Shown one piece after another: positions 25,050 to 34,697 of a stretch of 64,000 nucleotides of DNA (position 1 is the stretch's first letter; every line of letters begins with the position of its first letter). This DNA is from DASRIA01 sp963724065 (GTDB taxonomy: Bacteria; Actinomycetota; Thermoleophilia; Solirubrobacterales; JBBDJG01), in contig CAVRTB010000003.1 in NCBI GenBank assembly GCA_963724065.1, forward strand, positions 310,001 to 374,000, read 5' to 3'. Both the position numbers and the translations under genes were made by a program. The notes below the pieces were generated by a model that saw only the letters and a list, made by a program, of their open reading frames with translations, made no database searches and was not told the origin of the DNA.

Positions 25050-26041
25050 CGATCCTGCGCGACAAGGACCCGGTCGCCACCCGGATGGCCTACGGCGATG
25101 CGCTGGTCGCCCTCGGCGAGGCCCACGAGGACGTCGTCGCGCTCGACGCCGACCTCGCGGTCTCGACGATGAGCATCAAGTTCGGGCGCAAGTTTCCCGA
25201 GCGCTTCTTCAACGTGGGCGCCGCCGAGGCGAACATGATGTCGATGGCCTGCGGCCTCGCGACGACCGGCAAGGTCCCGTACGCCTCCACCTTCGCGATC
25301 TTCGCCACCGGCCGCGCGTACGACCAGGTGCGGGTCGGCATCGCGCACAACGAGCTGCCCGTGCGGGTCTGCGCGTCGCACGGCGGGCTCTCGCTCGGCG
25401 AGGACGGCGCGACGCACCAGATGATCGAGGACATCGCCCTGATGCGGGCGATGCCGAAGATGCAGGTGATCGTGCCCGCCGACTACAACCAGGCCTACCG
25501 CGCGGTCATCGACAGCTACGAGCGTGAGGGTCCGATGTACATGCGGTTCGGGCGCCCGCCGACGCCGTTCCTGTACGAGGAGGTCCCTGACACGCTCGGC
25601 GGCGGGGTCGACGTGCTCCGGGAGGGCAAGGACATCTCGATCTTCGCGTGCGGGCACATGGTGTGGCGCGCGCTCGAGGCGGCCGAGGCGATGCACCGCG
25701 AGGAGGGCATCGACGCGGAGGTGCTGAACGTCGCGATCATCAAGCCGCTCGACTCCGAGGCCGTCCTCACCTCGCTCGCGCGCACGGGCCTGGGCGTCAC
25801 GGCGGAGGAGCACCGCACCGCGGGCGGCCTTGCCGACGCGGTTCGCGCCGTGGCCGCCGAGCAGTACCCGGTGCCGATCCTCGCGGTCGGCGTCGGCGAC
25901 ACGTTCGGGATGTCGGGCACCGGCGAGGCCGTGATGGAGCGCTTCGGCCTGACCGCGGCCGGTATCGCCGACACGGTCCGCCAGGCCCTCGTGCTGAAGC
26001 CGATGGCCCGCCACTCGCCGGTAGTGGACGGCGACGAGTAG
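25046..26041 (+). CDS. transketolase C-terminal (pyrimidine-binding) subunit
   Basis: A 331-residue protein holding the Pyr domain and C-terminal domain of transketolase: the Glu-containing NVGAAEANMMSMACGLA, HGGLSLGEDGATHQMIEDIALMR, and the C-terminal ISIFACGHMVW. The TTG start sits inside the stop of the first subunit (TTGA), giving tight coupling for the heterodimer. An upstream in-frame extension into the first gene was rejected because it has no family similarity. A 1-deoxyxylulose-5-phosphate synthase-like role is unlikely given the split form. Confidence 0.88.
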   Translation: MTILRDKDPVATRMAYGDALVALGEAHEDVVALDADLAVSTMSIKFGRKFPERFFNVGAAEANMMSMACGLATTGKVPYASTFAIFATGRAYDQVRVGIAHNELPVRVCASHGGLSLGEDGATHQMIEDIALMRAMPKMQVIVPADYNQAYRAVIDSYEREGPMYMRFGRPPTPFLYEEVPDTLGGGVDVLREGKDISIFACGHMVWRALEAAEAMHREEGIDAEVLNVAIIKPLDSEAVLTSLARTGLGVTAEEHRTAGGLADAVRAVAAEQYPVPILAVGVGDTFGMSGTGEAVMERFGLTAAGIADTVRQALVLKPMARHSPVVDGDE

Positions 26042-26120
26042 CAAGTACCTAGGCAAGACTCCGCCCCTCAATAGCCCCAATTGCAGGCATTCCTCCCTCG
26101 CCTGTCAAAATCCCCTGCTC

Positions 26121-26873
26121 ATGGCGGCTATCGATGAGACGCTCGACCCCCGCGGAGCGGTCGTTCCGGACTTCGGGCGGTCCCCGGCAGTCGAGTTGCG
26201 GGACGTCACGGTGGTCTACCCGGGCGGGAACGTGGGCCTCGACGGGGCTTCCGCGGCGATCGGCCGCGGTGAGTTCGCCTTCCTCGTAGGGCAGACCGGC
26301 TGCGGCAAGTCCACCTTCATCAAGCTCCTTCTGCGGGAGATCGATCCCTCCCGCGGCAAGGTGCTGATCGCCGGGCGCGACATCGGGGCGCTGAAGCGCA
26401 AGAAGGTGCCCAAGCTGCGGCGCAACATCGGCGTCGTGTTCCAGGACTACAAGCTGCTGCCCAATCGCACCGTGTACGACAACGTCGCCTACACGCTGAA
26501 GGTGATCGGGGCCGCGCGCTCGGACATCAAGTCCAAGGTCCCGGAGATCCTGCGGCTGGTCGGCCTCTCGACCAAGCTCAACAGCTACCCCGACGAGCTC
26601 TCGGGCGGCGAGCAGCAGCGCGTCTCGCTGGCGCGGGCGTTCGTCAACCATCCTCCGCTGCTGCTCGCGGACGAGCCGACAGGCAACCTCGACCCGGAGA
26701 CGTCGATCGGGATCATGCAGCTGCTCTACCGGATCAACCGCACCGGCACGACCGTGATCGTCGCCACGCACGACAACGAGATGGTGGATCGCATGCGCCG
26801 CCGGGTGATCGAGATGCGCGAGGGCAGGGTCGTGCGTGACGAGGCCGCCGGGATGTACCTGAGGCGACCATGA
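26121..26873 (+). CDS. ftsE: cell division ATP-binding protein FtsE
   Basis: ATPase of the FtsEX complex, which activates peptidoglycan hydrolases at the septum. The 250-residue product has Walker A GQTGCGKST, Q-loop VVFQDYKLLPNRTVYDNVA, ABC signature LSGGEQQRVSLARA, and Walker B LLLADEPTGNLD. About 20 extra N-terminal residues precede the ABC domain. Its stop overlaps the ATG of ftsX by four bases, the usual gene arrangement, so the identity is secure. Confidence 0.95.
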   Translation: MAAIDETLDPRGAVVPDFGRSPAVELRDVTVVYPGGNVGLDGASAAIGRGEFAFLVGQTGCGKSTFIKLLLREIDPSRGKVLIAGRDIGALKRKKVPKLRRNIGVVFQDYKLLPNRTVYDNVAYTLKVIGAARSDIKSKVPEILRLVGLSTKLNSYPDELSGGEQQRVSLARAFVNHPPLLLADEPTGNLDPETSIGIMQLLYRINRTGTTVIVATHDNEMVDRMRRRVIEMREGRVVRDEAAGMYLRRP

Positions 26874-27772
26874 GGCCGTTTTTCTTCCTGCGCGAGGCGC
26901 TGCGTGCGCTGCGCCGCAACGCTGCCCCGAGCCTCGCCGCAGTCGCGACGGTGCTGATCACGACGCTCGTGCTGGGCGTGTTCATCCCGGTCGTGCGGGC
27001 CGCGACCGCGAAGACGAACGAGGTCCGCAACAAGATCGAGCTCGAGGTCTTCATCAACGACGACGCGACGCGGGCGGAGGTGACCGAGCTCGGCAACATG
27101 ATCCGCGACATCCGCCACGTCGAGAGCCTCGACTTCGTCAGCAAGGCGGAGGCGCTCGAGATCCTGAAGCGCCGGCTCGGCGAGAAGTCGTCGATCACCG
27201 AGGACCTCCCGGGGAACCCACTTCCGCGCTCCTACCGCATCAAGCTCGACGACCCTCAGAACGTCGACGTCGTGAAGAGCAGCCTCGAGCCGACCGCCAC
27301 CAACGGCGACGCGCGATTCATCAGCCCCGCGATCCAGGACGTCAAGGACCGCGAGGACGACACGCAGAAGATCCTCTCGGCGACCAGCACCATAAAAATC
27401 CTGCTCGCCGGGCTCGCGGGCCTGCTGGTGCTCGCATCCGTCCTGCTCGTTGCCAACACGATCCGGCTCTCGATCTTCGCGCGGCGTCGCGAGGTCGAGG
27501 TGATGCGCCTGGTGGGTGCCACGAACTGGTTCATCAGGTGGCCCTTCGTGATCGAAGGCCTGCTCGTGGGCTTCCTCGGCGGGGTCGCGGCCGTCGTGCT
27601 GCTGTGGCTGGCGAAGATCACCGTCGTCGACCCGTGGTCGGACCGCTTCGCCCTGATCGCCGCGCCTGACACGATCAGGTTCAGCCTGCTCGTGATCGTG
27701 CTCCTGGGTGCCGCGACCGCCGTCTCGGCGCTCGGATCGGGCATCACGCTGCGTCGTTTCCTGCGCGTCTGA
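26870..27772 (+). CDS. ftsX: cell division membrane protein FtsX
   Basis: Membrane partner of FtsE. The 300-residue product has a first transmembrane helix (about residues 20-45), a large extracytoplasmic domain (about 46-170), and three further helices including ILLAGLAGLLVLASVLLVANTI, the IEGLLVGFLGGVAAVVLLWL helix and the C-terminal one. The cytosolic RREVEVMRLVGATNWFIR motif is characteristic of FtsX. The extracellular domain would contact a hydrolase or an RipC-like partner. It is followed by an S41 peptidase gene, a neighbour pair seen in other bacteria (ftsEX with ctpA). Confidence 0.93.
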   Translation: MRPFFFLREALRALRRNAAPSLAAVATVLITTLVLGVFIPVVRAATAKTNEVRNKIELEVFINDDATRAEVTELGNMIRDIRHVESLDFVSKAEALEILKRRLGEKSSITEDLPGNPLPRSYRIKLDDPQNVDVVKSSLEPTATNGDARFISPAIQDVKDREDDTQKILSATSTIKILLAGLAGLLVLASVLLVANTIRLSIFARRREVEVMRLVGATNWFIRWPFVIEGLLVGFLGGVAAVVLLWLAKITVVDPWSDRFALIAAPDTIRFSLLVIVLLGAATAVSALGSGITLRRFLRV

Positions 27773-27841
27773 CCGACGTGGCGGCGGCATCGTGACCGCT
27801 ACGATGGGCGGCGTGCAGTTGCTGACGGACCCTCGGCCGCG

Positions 27842-29012
27842 GTGACGCGAGGCATCACGGCGGTCGTCGCCGTCCTGGCAGCCCTCGCGCTCGGCATGTA
27901 TCTCGGAGGTCACCCCGCGGACCTGCCGGAGCCGCTGCGCGACGCGTTCGTCGACAAGAGCACCTCGGTGCAGGCCGAGGCGACCGACGTGATCGAGGAC
28001 AACTACTACCGCAAGGTCTCCGACAAGCGCCTGCAGAACGCGTCGCTGCGGGGCATGGTCAGGTCGCTCAACAGCCGCTTCTCGCACTACTTCACGCCTC
28101 GCCAGAACGAGCTGTTCCGGCAGGCGACGAGCGGCGAGTTCTCCGGCGTTGGCATGACCGTGGTGGAGCGCAAGCGCGGCCTGCTCGTGGTCGGGCGTGT
28201 TCGACGGCTCACCGGCGAAGGAGAAGGGCATCAGGCCCGGGGACGTGATCACGGAAGTCAACGGGCGCTCGATCGCCGGTGACCCGAGCGACGTGGCGAC
28301 GGCCAAGATCAAGGGCCGGGAGGGCACCTTCGTGAAGCTCACGGTGAAGTCGCCCGGCAAGCGCGCGCGTGAGATCCGCGTGCGCCGCGAGCGCATCCGC
28401 GTGCCCGCCGTGGCCTCGCGGCTGAGGACCGCGGGTGGTCGCAAGTTCGGCGTTCTGCGGCTCACGTCGTTCACGTCGGGCGCGCACGGCGAGCTTGTCC
28501 GCGAGATCGACCGGCAGGAGCGTCGCGGCGCCGTGGGGTTCGTGCTCGACATGCGCGGGAACGGCGGCGGCCTGCTCGATGAGGCAGTGCTGGTGTCGAG
28601 CGCGTTCGTGCCCGACGGGACGATCGTCACTACCGATGGCCGAAAGCGCGCAAAGCGGGTCTTCGAGGCCACCGGCGACGTCGCGACCCGCAAGCCCGTG
28701 GTCGTGCTCGTCGATCGCGGGACGGCGAGCGCGTCGGAGATCGTCACCGGCGCTCTGCACGAGCGCCTCGACTCGCCGGTCGTCGGGCGCCGCACGTTTG
28801 GCAAAGGCGTCTTCGGCCAGATCTTCGACCTCTCGAACGGCGGCGCCCTCGATCTCGTCGTCGGCAACTACTACACGCCGGACGGTCGCAACCTGAACGG
28901 CAAGGGGATCCGTCCTGACATCCGCGCCGAGGACGACGTCGACACGAAGCCGGACGAGGCGCTCGCGCGGGCGCTGCGCGCCGCCAACCGCCAGGCCGAG
29001 CGCGCGCGATGA
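27842..29012 (+). pseudogene. S41 C-terminal processing peptidase with one frameshift
   Basis: The first frame (27842 on) gives a short membrane anchor, then DVIEDNYYRKVSDKRLQNAS and FSGVGMTVVERKRGLLVVG. It breaks in a GGG run at 28193-28195. Removing one G gives VGVFDGSPAKEKGIRPGD and continues as a PDZ domain and S41 peptidase core to 29012. The core has the nucleophile Ser in GTASASEIVTG and the Lys in RTFGKGVFGQ, both intact. The corrected protein is about 389 residues, normal for CtpA. This is either a sequencing indel or a recent inactivation. It follows ftsX and its stop overlaps the rnr start. Confidence 0.82.
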
Positions 29013-30784
29013 GCGCGGCCGGCGCCGTGCTCGCGACGAGCGGTCCGCGGGCGCGCGTGGGAGTCGTCACCAAGCGCGGGCGGCTGACGGTCGTCGAGCC
29101 GTTCTTCGAACGCGGCGGCACGCGGGTCGCCATCGACCTGCGCAAGCGCCGGGACGTCTCGGTCGGCGACCTCGTGCTGGTGCGCCAGTCACGGCGCAGC
29201 CGCCGGGGCGGCGTCGAGGTCGTGCGCTCGCTTGGGCGCCCGACCGTGGCACGCAATGTGATCGAGGCCCTGATGTACGACCGCGGCCACCACCGGCGCT
29301 TCCAGGACCGCGTGGAGAAGGAGGCCGCGACAGCGGCGGCGCGCCACGGCTCCGAGCCACGGCGAGACCTCACCGCGCTGCCCACGTTCACGATCGACCC
29401 GGCGTCGGCGAAGGACTACGACGACGCGATCTCCGTCGAGCGCGACGGAGACGACCTGCGGCTGTACGTGCACATCGCCGACGTCGCCGCGTTCGTGCGT
29501 CCCGGCACCGCGCTGGACTCCGAGGCCGAGCGCCGCGGGAACAGCGTCTACGCACCCGGCGCGGTCGAGCCCATGCTGCCACGCGCGCTCTCGAATGAGG
29601 CGTGCAGCCTGGTACCGGGCGTCCCGCGGCCGGCCGTGACCGTCGAGATGCTGCTGGGGTCCGACGCGAGCGTCCGCAGCACGTCCTTTCACCGCAGCAC
29701 GATCCGCTCCGACGCGCGGCTGGTCTACGGGCAGGTGGACGAGGTCTTCGCCGGGCGTGAGCGCGCGCCGGAGGCGGTCGCCGGGCCGCTCGCGCTCGCC
29801 CGCGAGGTCGCTGCGGCGCTGAGGCGCAAGCGGCTCGCCCGCGGTGCGCTCGCCGTCGAGAGTTCAGAGCCCGATTTCGACTTCGACGAGGACGGCAACG
29901 TGGTCACGGCGCGCGACGAGGTGCAGACCGAGTCGCATTGGGTGATCGAGCACCTGATGATCCTCGCCAACGAGCAGGTCGCGGAACGTCTGGCCGCGGC
30001 GCGCGTCGGCACGATCTACCGGGTGCACGAGGAGCCCGACCCGGCATCCGTCGAGCGGCTCGTCGCGCAACTCGAGAGCCTCGACGTCCCTACCCCCGCA
30101 CTGCCCAAGCACTTCACGTCGCGCGAGGCCGGGGAGCTGGTCGGGGAGATCAGCGGGCGCGTGCTCGACTACCAGCGCGCGACCGGCAAGGGCGGGAGAG
30201 CCCTGGTCTCGCTCGTGCTTCGCTCGCTCAAGCAGGCTGTCTACTCGGAGCACAACATCGGGCATGCCGGCCTCGCGAGCAGCGCCTACTGCCACTTCAC
30301 GTCGCCGATCCGGCGTTATCCGGACCTCGTCGTGCATCGCGGCCTGCTGTCCACCCTGGGAGCGGATGAGGCGCCCCCGGCGGCCGAGCTCGAGGGGAGC
30401 GCGGCGCGGTGCAGCGCGACGGAGCGCGAGGCCGCGACGCTAGAGCGCGACGCCGACGACGTCTGCCTGGCGTTCCTGCTCGAACGCACGTTGTCGCTCG
30501 AGGGCCGCGAACGCGAGTTCGAGGGCGAGGTCTCGGGCCTGATCGAAAGCGCGGCGTTCGTGAGCTTCGGCCGCGGCGACGGCGGCGCGCCGTCGGAGGG
30601 GTTCCTCCCCGTACGACGGATGCACGGCGACTACTTCGACCTCAACGAGGAGCGCACGGCTTTGATCGGCCGCCAAACAGGGCGCCGGCTGCGCCTCGGC
30701 GACCCGCTCACGGTCACGGTGCGCTCGGTCGAGGCCCCACGTGGCCGCGTCGACCTCGATCTCGCCGCCTGGTCGCAGTCGTGA
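29009..30784 (+). CDS. rnr: RNase R/RNase II family exoribonuclease (short form)
   Basis: 3'-5' exoribonuclease of the RNB family. The 591-residue product has a short N-terminal OB-like region, the RNB catalytic core with FTIDPASAKDYDDAIS (metal-binding aspartates), HYCHFTSPIRRYPDL-like SSAYCHFTSPIRRYPDLVVH, and a C-terminal S1-like domain (residues about 510-590). It is much shorter than E. coli RNase R (about 810 residues), lacking the long cold-shock and basic tails. It lies next to smpB and near ssrA; RNase R degrades mRNA released by trans-translation, which fits the context. Confidence 0.93.
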   Translation: MSAAGAVLATSGPRARVGVVTKRGRLTVVEPFFERGGTRVAIDLRKRRDVSVGDLVLVRQSRRSRRGGVEVVRSLGRPTVARNVIEALMYDRGHHRRFQDRVEKEAATAAARHGSEPRRDLTALPTFTIDPASAKDYDDAISVERDGDDLRLYVHIADVAAFVRPGTALDSEAERRGNSVYAPGAVEPMLPRALSNEACSLVPGVPRPAVTVEMLLGSDASVRSTSFHRSTIRSDARLVYGQVDEVFAGRERAPEAVAGPLALAREVAAALRRKRLARGALAVESSEPDFDFDEDGNVVTARDEVQTESHWVIEHLMILANEQVAERLAAARVGTIYRVHEEPDPASVERLVAQLESLDVPTPALPKHFTSREAGELVGEISGRVLDYQRATGKGGRALVSLVLRSLKQAVYSEHNIGHAGLASSAYCHFTSPIRRYPDLVVHRGLLSTLGADEAPPAAELEGSAARCSATEREAATLERDADDVCLAFLLERTLSLEGREREFEGEVSGLIESAAFVSFGRGDGGAPSEGFLPVRRMHGDYFDLNEERTALIGRQTGRRLRLGDPLTVTVRSVEAPRGRVDLDLAAWSQS

Positions 30785-31260
30785 GCGCCAAGAAGCGATC
30801 GACCCCCGCGCGGTCGGGCGACATCGCGTCAAACCGCCAGGCGCGGTTTCGCTACGAGCTCCTGGAGACATGGGAGGTCGGGATCGCGCTCGAGGGCTCG
30901 GAGGTGAAGTCGGTCCGCGACGGCCAGGTGACCCTCAAGGACTCCTACGCGTTCGTGCGGGGCGGCGAGGTGTGGCTGCACAACATGCACATCGCTCCCT
31001 ACGGGCCGGCCGCGGGCGCGGGGCACGACCCCGAGCGGCCGCGCAAGCTGCTCATGCATCGCCGGGAGATCGAGCGACTGATCGGCAAGACGAAGGAGAA
31101 GGGCCTGACACTCGTGCCGACGCGCATGTACTTCTCCGGCCCGCGCGCGAAGATCGAGCTCGCCCTCGCGCGCGGCAAGGAGCAGCACGACAAGCGCGAC
31201 ACGATCCGCGAGCGCGAGCAGCGCCGCGACATGGAGCGGGCTCTGAGGCAGCGCCGGTAG
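30781..31260 (+). CDS. smpB: SsrA-binding protein SmpB
   Basis: Binds the tRNA-like end of tmRNA and brings it to stalled ribosomes. The 159-residue product has NRQARFRYELLETWEVGIAL, the central LKDSYAFVRGGEVWLHNMHIAPY, and the basic C-terminal tail RDTIREREQRRDMERAL that forms the helix in the mRNA channel. Start is GTG, overlapping the rnr stop. Its RNA partner ssrA is at 35631, 4.4 kb downstream on the same strand. Confidence 0.97.
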   Translation: MSAKKRSTPARSGDIASNRQARFRYELLETWEVGIALEGSEVKSVRDGQVTLKDSYAFVRGGEVWLHNMHIAPYGPAAGAGHDPERPRKLLMHRREIERLIGKTKEKGLTLVPTRMYFSGPRAKIELALARGKEQHDKRDTIREREQRRDMERALRQRR

Positions 31261-31277
31261 GGCAAGCAGGCTTTGCC
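31261..31277 (+). terminator. possible hairpin after smpB
   Basis: GGCAAG-CAGGC-TTTGCC directly follows the smpB stop and could form a six-pair stem with one G-T pair. No T tract follows, so termination is uncertain. Confidence 0.3.
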
Positions 31278-31333
31278 TGGACGAATGTCGTAGCGGCCGA
31301 CCGGGTGTACAGGCGCGGCGGGCGCTTGACGAT

Positions 31334-33571
31334 ATGCCTGATGTGAGGCCCCGACGAGCAGTCATGGCCGGCGCTGCGCTGGTGTGCGCAGGCATCTTCG
31401 CGGCGCCGGAGATCACGAGCCGCATGGCGGACTTCCCGACGCAGATGTACCAGCTCTCGGCTGCCTGCATCGCGCTCGTGTTCGGCTCGCTGCTAGGGCA
31501 CTACGCGGAGCGCCGCCGTGAGGCGCAACGCACCCTCGAGGAGGCCGAGATCGGCTACCGCGCGCTGTTGGAGCGGGTGCCGGCGATCGTCTACACGGCC
31601 GAGTACGGGACCGAGGGCCGCTGGTCCTACGTCAGCCCGAAGATCGAGCCGATCCTCGGCTGGTCCGTCGCCGAGTGGCTGGCGCGGCCGCGGGCGTGGT
31701 ACGAGGCGCTGCACCCGGACGATTGCGAACAGGCGCTCGCCGCCGAGGGGCGCAGCAGCGCGACGGGCGAGGCACTCGACTCCGAGTACCGCATGATCGC
31801 GCGCGACGGGCGGGTCCTGTGGTTCCGCGACCAGGCGTCGATCGTGCGGGACGAGAATGGTGCTCCCGTGCTGTTGCAGGGCGTGATGCTGGACATCACG
31901 TCGCGCAAGCGCGCGGAGGAGGAGCTGGAGCTTCGGTATGCGGTGCAGCAGCGGCTCGGCGAGGCAGCCTCGGTGAACGACGGCCTGCTCGCGGCGCTGC
32001 GAACGGTGGCGGCGCGCTTCGGCTGGCATCTCGGTGCCTTTTGGGCGGTCGACGATCACGCCGACATGCTGCGCCTCTCGGACATGTGGCATATGGACGG
32101 CCTCGCGACGGAGCCGTTCGAGGCCGCGAGCCGCGCGCTGCGCCTCGGCCGCGGGGAAGGGCTCCCCGGACGCGCCTGGGCCGCGCGCAGCCACGTGTGG
32201 GTCGAGGAGTTGGCGACCGAGCCGAACTTTCCACGTGCCGAGGCCGCGAGCGTCTGCGGGCTGCACGCCGGCGTCGCCGTACCGGCGTGGGCCGGCAACG
32301 AGGTTCGTGGCGTCCTCGAGTTCTTTTCCCGCGACTCCCGCCCGGAGGATCCCGAGGTCGTCACCCTCCTCGCCGCCGTCAGCGCCCAGGTGGCCGACTA
32401 CGTAGTGACGCACGAGGCGCTCGAGGAGCACCGCGATCGTTTCCAGGCGGTGCTCGACAACGCGCCCGCGCCCGTCTACGCGAAGGACGTCGAGGGCCGG
32501 TACCTGTTCGTCAACCGGCGATTCGAGGAGGTCGTCCGGGTGCCACGGGACGAGACGATCGGCAGGACCGACCGCGAGATCGTGTCGCCCGGGGTGGCGG
32601 AGAAGCTCAGCGAGCACGACCGCAGCGTGCTCGAGACCGGGCAGCAGGTCGAGGTCGAGGAGACCGTGCCCTTCGCGGACGGGGAGCGCACCCTCCTGAC
32701 GGTCAAGTTTCCGCTGCACGACGCGCGTGGCGTCAGGTACGCCGTATGCGGCATCTCCACCGACGTCACCGAGCTGAAGCGCGCCCAGCAGGAGCTCGAC
32801 GAGCGTGAGGCGCGCGAGCAGTCGACCCGCGCCAAGAGCGCCTTCCTGTCGCGCGTGAGCCACGAGCTGCGCACTCCCCTCAACGCGATCCTCGGGTTCG
32901 GCCAGGTGCTGGAGGTGGACTCGATCACCGAAAGCCAGCGCAACGCCGTCGACCAGATCATGAAGGGCGGCCGCCATCTGCTCGAGCTCGTCAACGACCT
33001 CCTCGAGATCTCCCGGATCGACTCAGGAGCGCTGAAGGTCTCGCTCGCGCCCATCGACGTCGCGCAGTCGGTTACCGACATCGTGCTCCTGGTGCAGCCG
33101 CTCGCGGGGGAACGCTCGATCTCGTTGCGCCATCGCGCCGATCCGGACACGCCGCCGGCGATCGCGGACGAGCAGCGAGTCAAGCAGGTGCTCCTGAATC
33201 TCCTGTCGAACGCGATCAAATACAACCGCGAGGGCGGCGAGGTCGACGTGCATGTCACCCACGGTTCCGCGGGTACGGTCGCGGTGAGGATCGGTGACAC
33301 CGGCCAGGGCATCGCGGCCCAAGACCTGAATCGCCTTTTCAGCCCGTTCGAGCGCCTGGGCGCGGAACAGACGTCTGTGGAGGGCACCGGTCTCGGGCTC
33401 GCGCTCTCGAAGCTCATGGTCGAGGCCTTGAACGGCTCGCTAGAGGTGACGAGCGCGCCCGGGGCGGGCAGCACGTTCACACTCGAGCTTCCGGCCGCTG
33501 GGCCGGTCGCCGTGGGCGCCGATGCTCCCGGTGACACGATCGGTAAAGCGCTCGCCGCGTTCCGTCGATGA
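31334..33571 (+). CDS. PAS-GAF-PAS sensor histidine kinase
   Basis: A 745-residue membrane-anchored sensor kinase. Two hydrophobic segments lie near residues 9-25 and 40-56. A PAS domain follows (about 70-195, SYVSPKIEPILGWSVAEWL), then a GAF domain (about 210-360), a second PAS (about 365-490, RYLFVNRRFEEVV), the HisKA domain with VSHELRTPLNAIL (phospho-acceptor His510), and an ATPase domain with LLNLLSNAIKYN (N box) and GDTGQGIA (G1). The signal is unknown. Its stop overlaps the ATG of the response regulator, so the two form a pair. Confidence 0.9.
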   Translation: MPDVRPRRAVMAGAALVCAGIFAAPEITSRMADFPTQMYQLSAACIALVFGSLLGHYAERRREAQRTLEEAEIGYRALLERVPAIVYTAEYGTEGRWSYVSPKIEPILGWSVAEWLARPRAWYEALHPDDCEQALAAEGRSSATGEALDSEYRMIARDGRVLWFRDQASIVRDENGAPVLLQGVMLDITSRKRAEEELELRYAVQQRLGEAASVNDGLLAALRTVAARFGWHLGAFWAVDDHADMLRLSDMWHMDGLATEPFEAASRALRLGRGEGLPGRAWAARSHVWVEELATEPNFPRAEAASVCGLHAGVAVPAWAGNEVRGVLEFFSRDSRPEDPEVVTLLAAVSAQVADYVVTHEALEEHRDRFQAVLDNAPAPVYAKDVEGRYLFVNRRFEEVVRVPRDETIGRTDREIVSPGVAEKLSEHDRSVLETGQQVEVEETVPFADGERTLLTVKFPLHDARGVRYAVCGISTDVTELKRAQQELDEREAREQSTRAKSAFLSRVSHELRTPLNAILGFGQVLEVDSITESQRNAVDQIMKGGRHLLELVNDLLEISRIDSGALKVSLAPIDVAQSVTDIVLLVQPLAGERSISLRHRADPDTPPAIADEQRVKQVLLNLLSNAIKYNREGGEVDVHVTHGSAGTVAVRIGDTGQGIAAQDLNRLFSPFERLGAEQTSVEGTGLGLALSKLMVEALNGSLEVTSAPGAGSTFTLELPAAGPVAVGADAPGDTIGKALAAFRR

Positions 33572-34686
33572 ACTCTCTGGTCCCCCTGATGCGCAAGGAG
33601 AAGCTCAAGCACGCTCGCATTCTGATCGTCGATGATCAGCAGCCGAACATCGACCTTCTCCAGCGGATGCTCGAGCACGACGGCTACACGGCCGTCGAGA
33701 GCACGACCGACTCGTCCAACGTGGTCCCGCTGTGCGCGCAGCAGCCCCCGGACCTGCTGATCCTCGACTTGCACATGCCCGAGCCGGATGGCTTCGAGGT
33801 CCTGGCGCAGCTGAAGCCCTGGTTCGAGGGCCGCTGGTTTCCGGTGCTGGTCGTGACCGCGGACGTCACCACGGAGGCCAAGCAGCGGGCGCTCTCGGGC
33901 GGGGCACGCGACTTCCTGACCAAGCCGTTCGACATGGTGGAGGTGCTCCTGCGCATCGAGAATCTGCTCGAAGTGCGCTTCCTCCAGCTCGATTCACGCA
34001 AGCAGAACCTTCGCCTGGAGCAGATCGTGCACGAGCGCACGCGCGACCTCGACGAGGCTCGCGTCGAGGCCCTCAGCCGGCTCGCGCTCGCGGCCGAGTA
34101 TCGCGACGACACGACCGGCGAGCACACGCAGCGCGTCGGCCGCACCTCCGCGTCGATCGCGCGGGTGCTCGGACTGCCGGCCGTGCAGGTGTCGCTGATC
34201 CGCCACGCCGCTCCACTGCACGACGTCGGCAAGATCGGCCTGCGTGACAGCATCCTCTTGAAGAAGGGTCGCCTCACGGAGGAGGAGCGCCAGGAGATGC
34301 AGGGCCACGTGTCGATCGGTCGCTCGATCCTCTCGGGCAGCAGCTCACCGCTCTTGAAGATGGCCGAGGAGATCGCGTGGACCCACCACGAGCGCTGGGA
34401 CGGCAGGGGGTATCTGAGCGGCTTGATCGCAGACGAGATCCCGCTTTCCTCCCGGATCGTCGCGGTGGCGGACGTGTTCGATGCCCTCACCCACGTCCGT
34501 CCCTACAAGGACGCGTGGCCGGTGGAGGACGCGGTCGCCCAGATCGTCGCCGAGAGCGGCTCGCACTTCGATCCCCTCGTGATCGACGCCTTCCGCTCGC
34601 TCGACAAGACCCTGCTGCTCGGCCCCGTCGACCCTCGGGAGACCTTCGAGCCGGTCTCCGACCGCGCGCTCAGCGTCGTCGGCTAG
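33568..34686 (+). CDS. response regulator with HD-GYP-type phosphodiesterase domain
   Basis: A 372-residue protein with an N-terminal receiver domain (residues about 15-135; phospho-acceptor Asp67 in LLILDLHMPEPDG, Lys119 in FLTKP), a coiled linker, and a C-terminal HD domain of the HD-GYP type (about 165-355). The metal-binding HD pair is H218-D219 in LHDVGKIGL, and HHERWDG at 273-279 is present. The GYP motif reads GYL (281-283), a variant. Such proteins hydrolyse cyclic di-GMP or related cyclic dinucleotides. It is translated with the kinase at 31334, forming a two-component system whose output is probably a second messenger. Confidence 0.88.
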   Translation: MNSLVPLMRKEKLKHARILIVDDQQPNIDLLQRMLEHDGYTAVESTTDSSNVVPLCAQQPPDLLILDLHMPEPDGFEVLAQLKPWFEGRWFPVLVVTADVTTEAKQRALSGGARDFLTKPFDMVEVLLRIENLLEVRFLQLDSRKQNLRLEQIVHERTRDLDEARVEALSRLALAAEYRDDTTGEHTQRVGRTSASIARVLGLPAVQVSLIRHAAPLHDVGKIGLRDSILLKKGRLTEEERQEMQGHVSIGRSILSGSSSPLLKMAEEIAWTHHERWDGRGYLSGLIADEIPLSSRIVAVADVFDALTHVRPYKDAWPVEDAVAQIVAESGSHFDPLVIDAFRSLDKTLLLGPVDPRETFEPVSDRALSVVG

Positions 34687-34697
34687 TACCTAGCGCC

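Noticed and set aside
31261..31333. Rho-independent terminator or strong -35 between smpB and the kinase
   Set aside because: The hairpin is short and lacks a T tract; TTGACG nearby has no matching -10 at proper spacing. Only a weak feature is listed.
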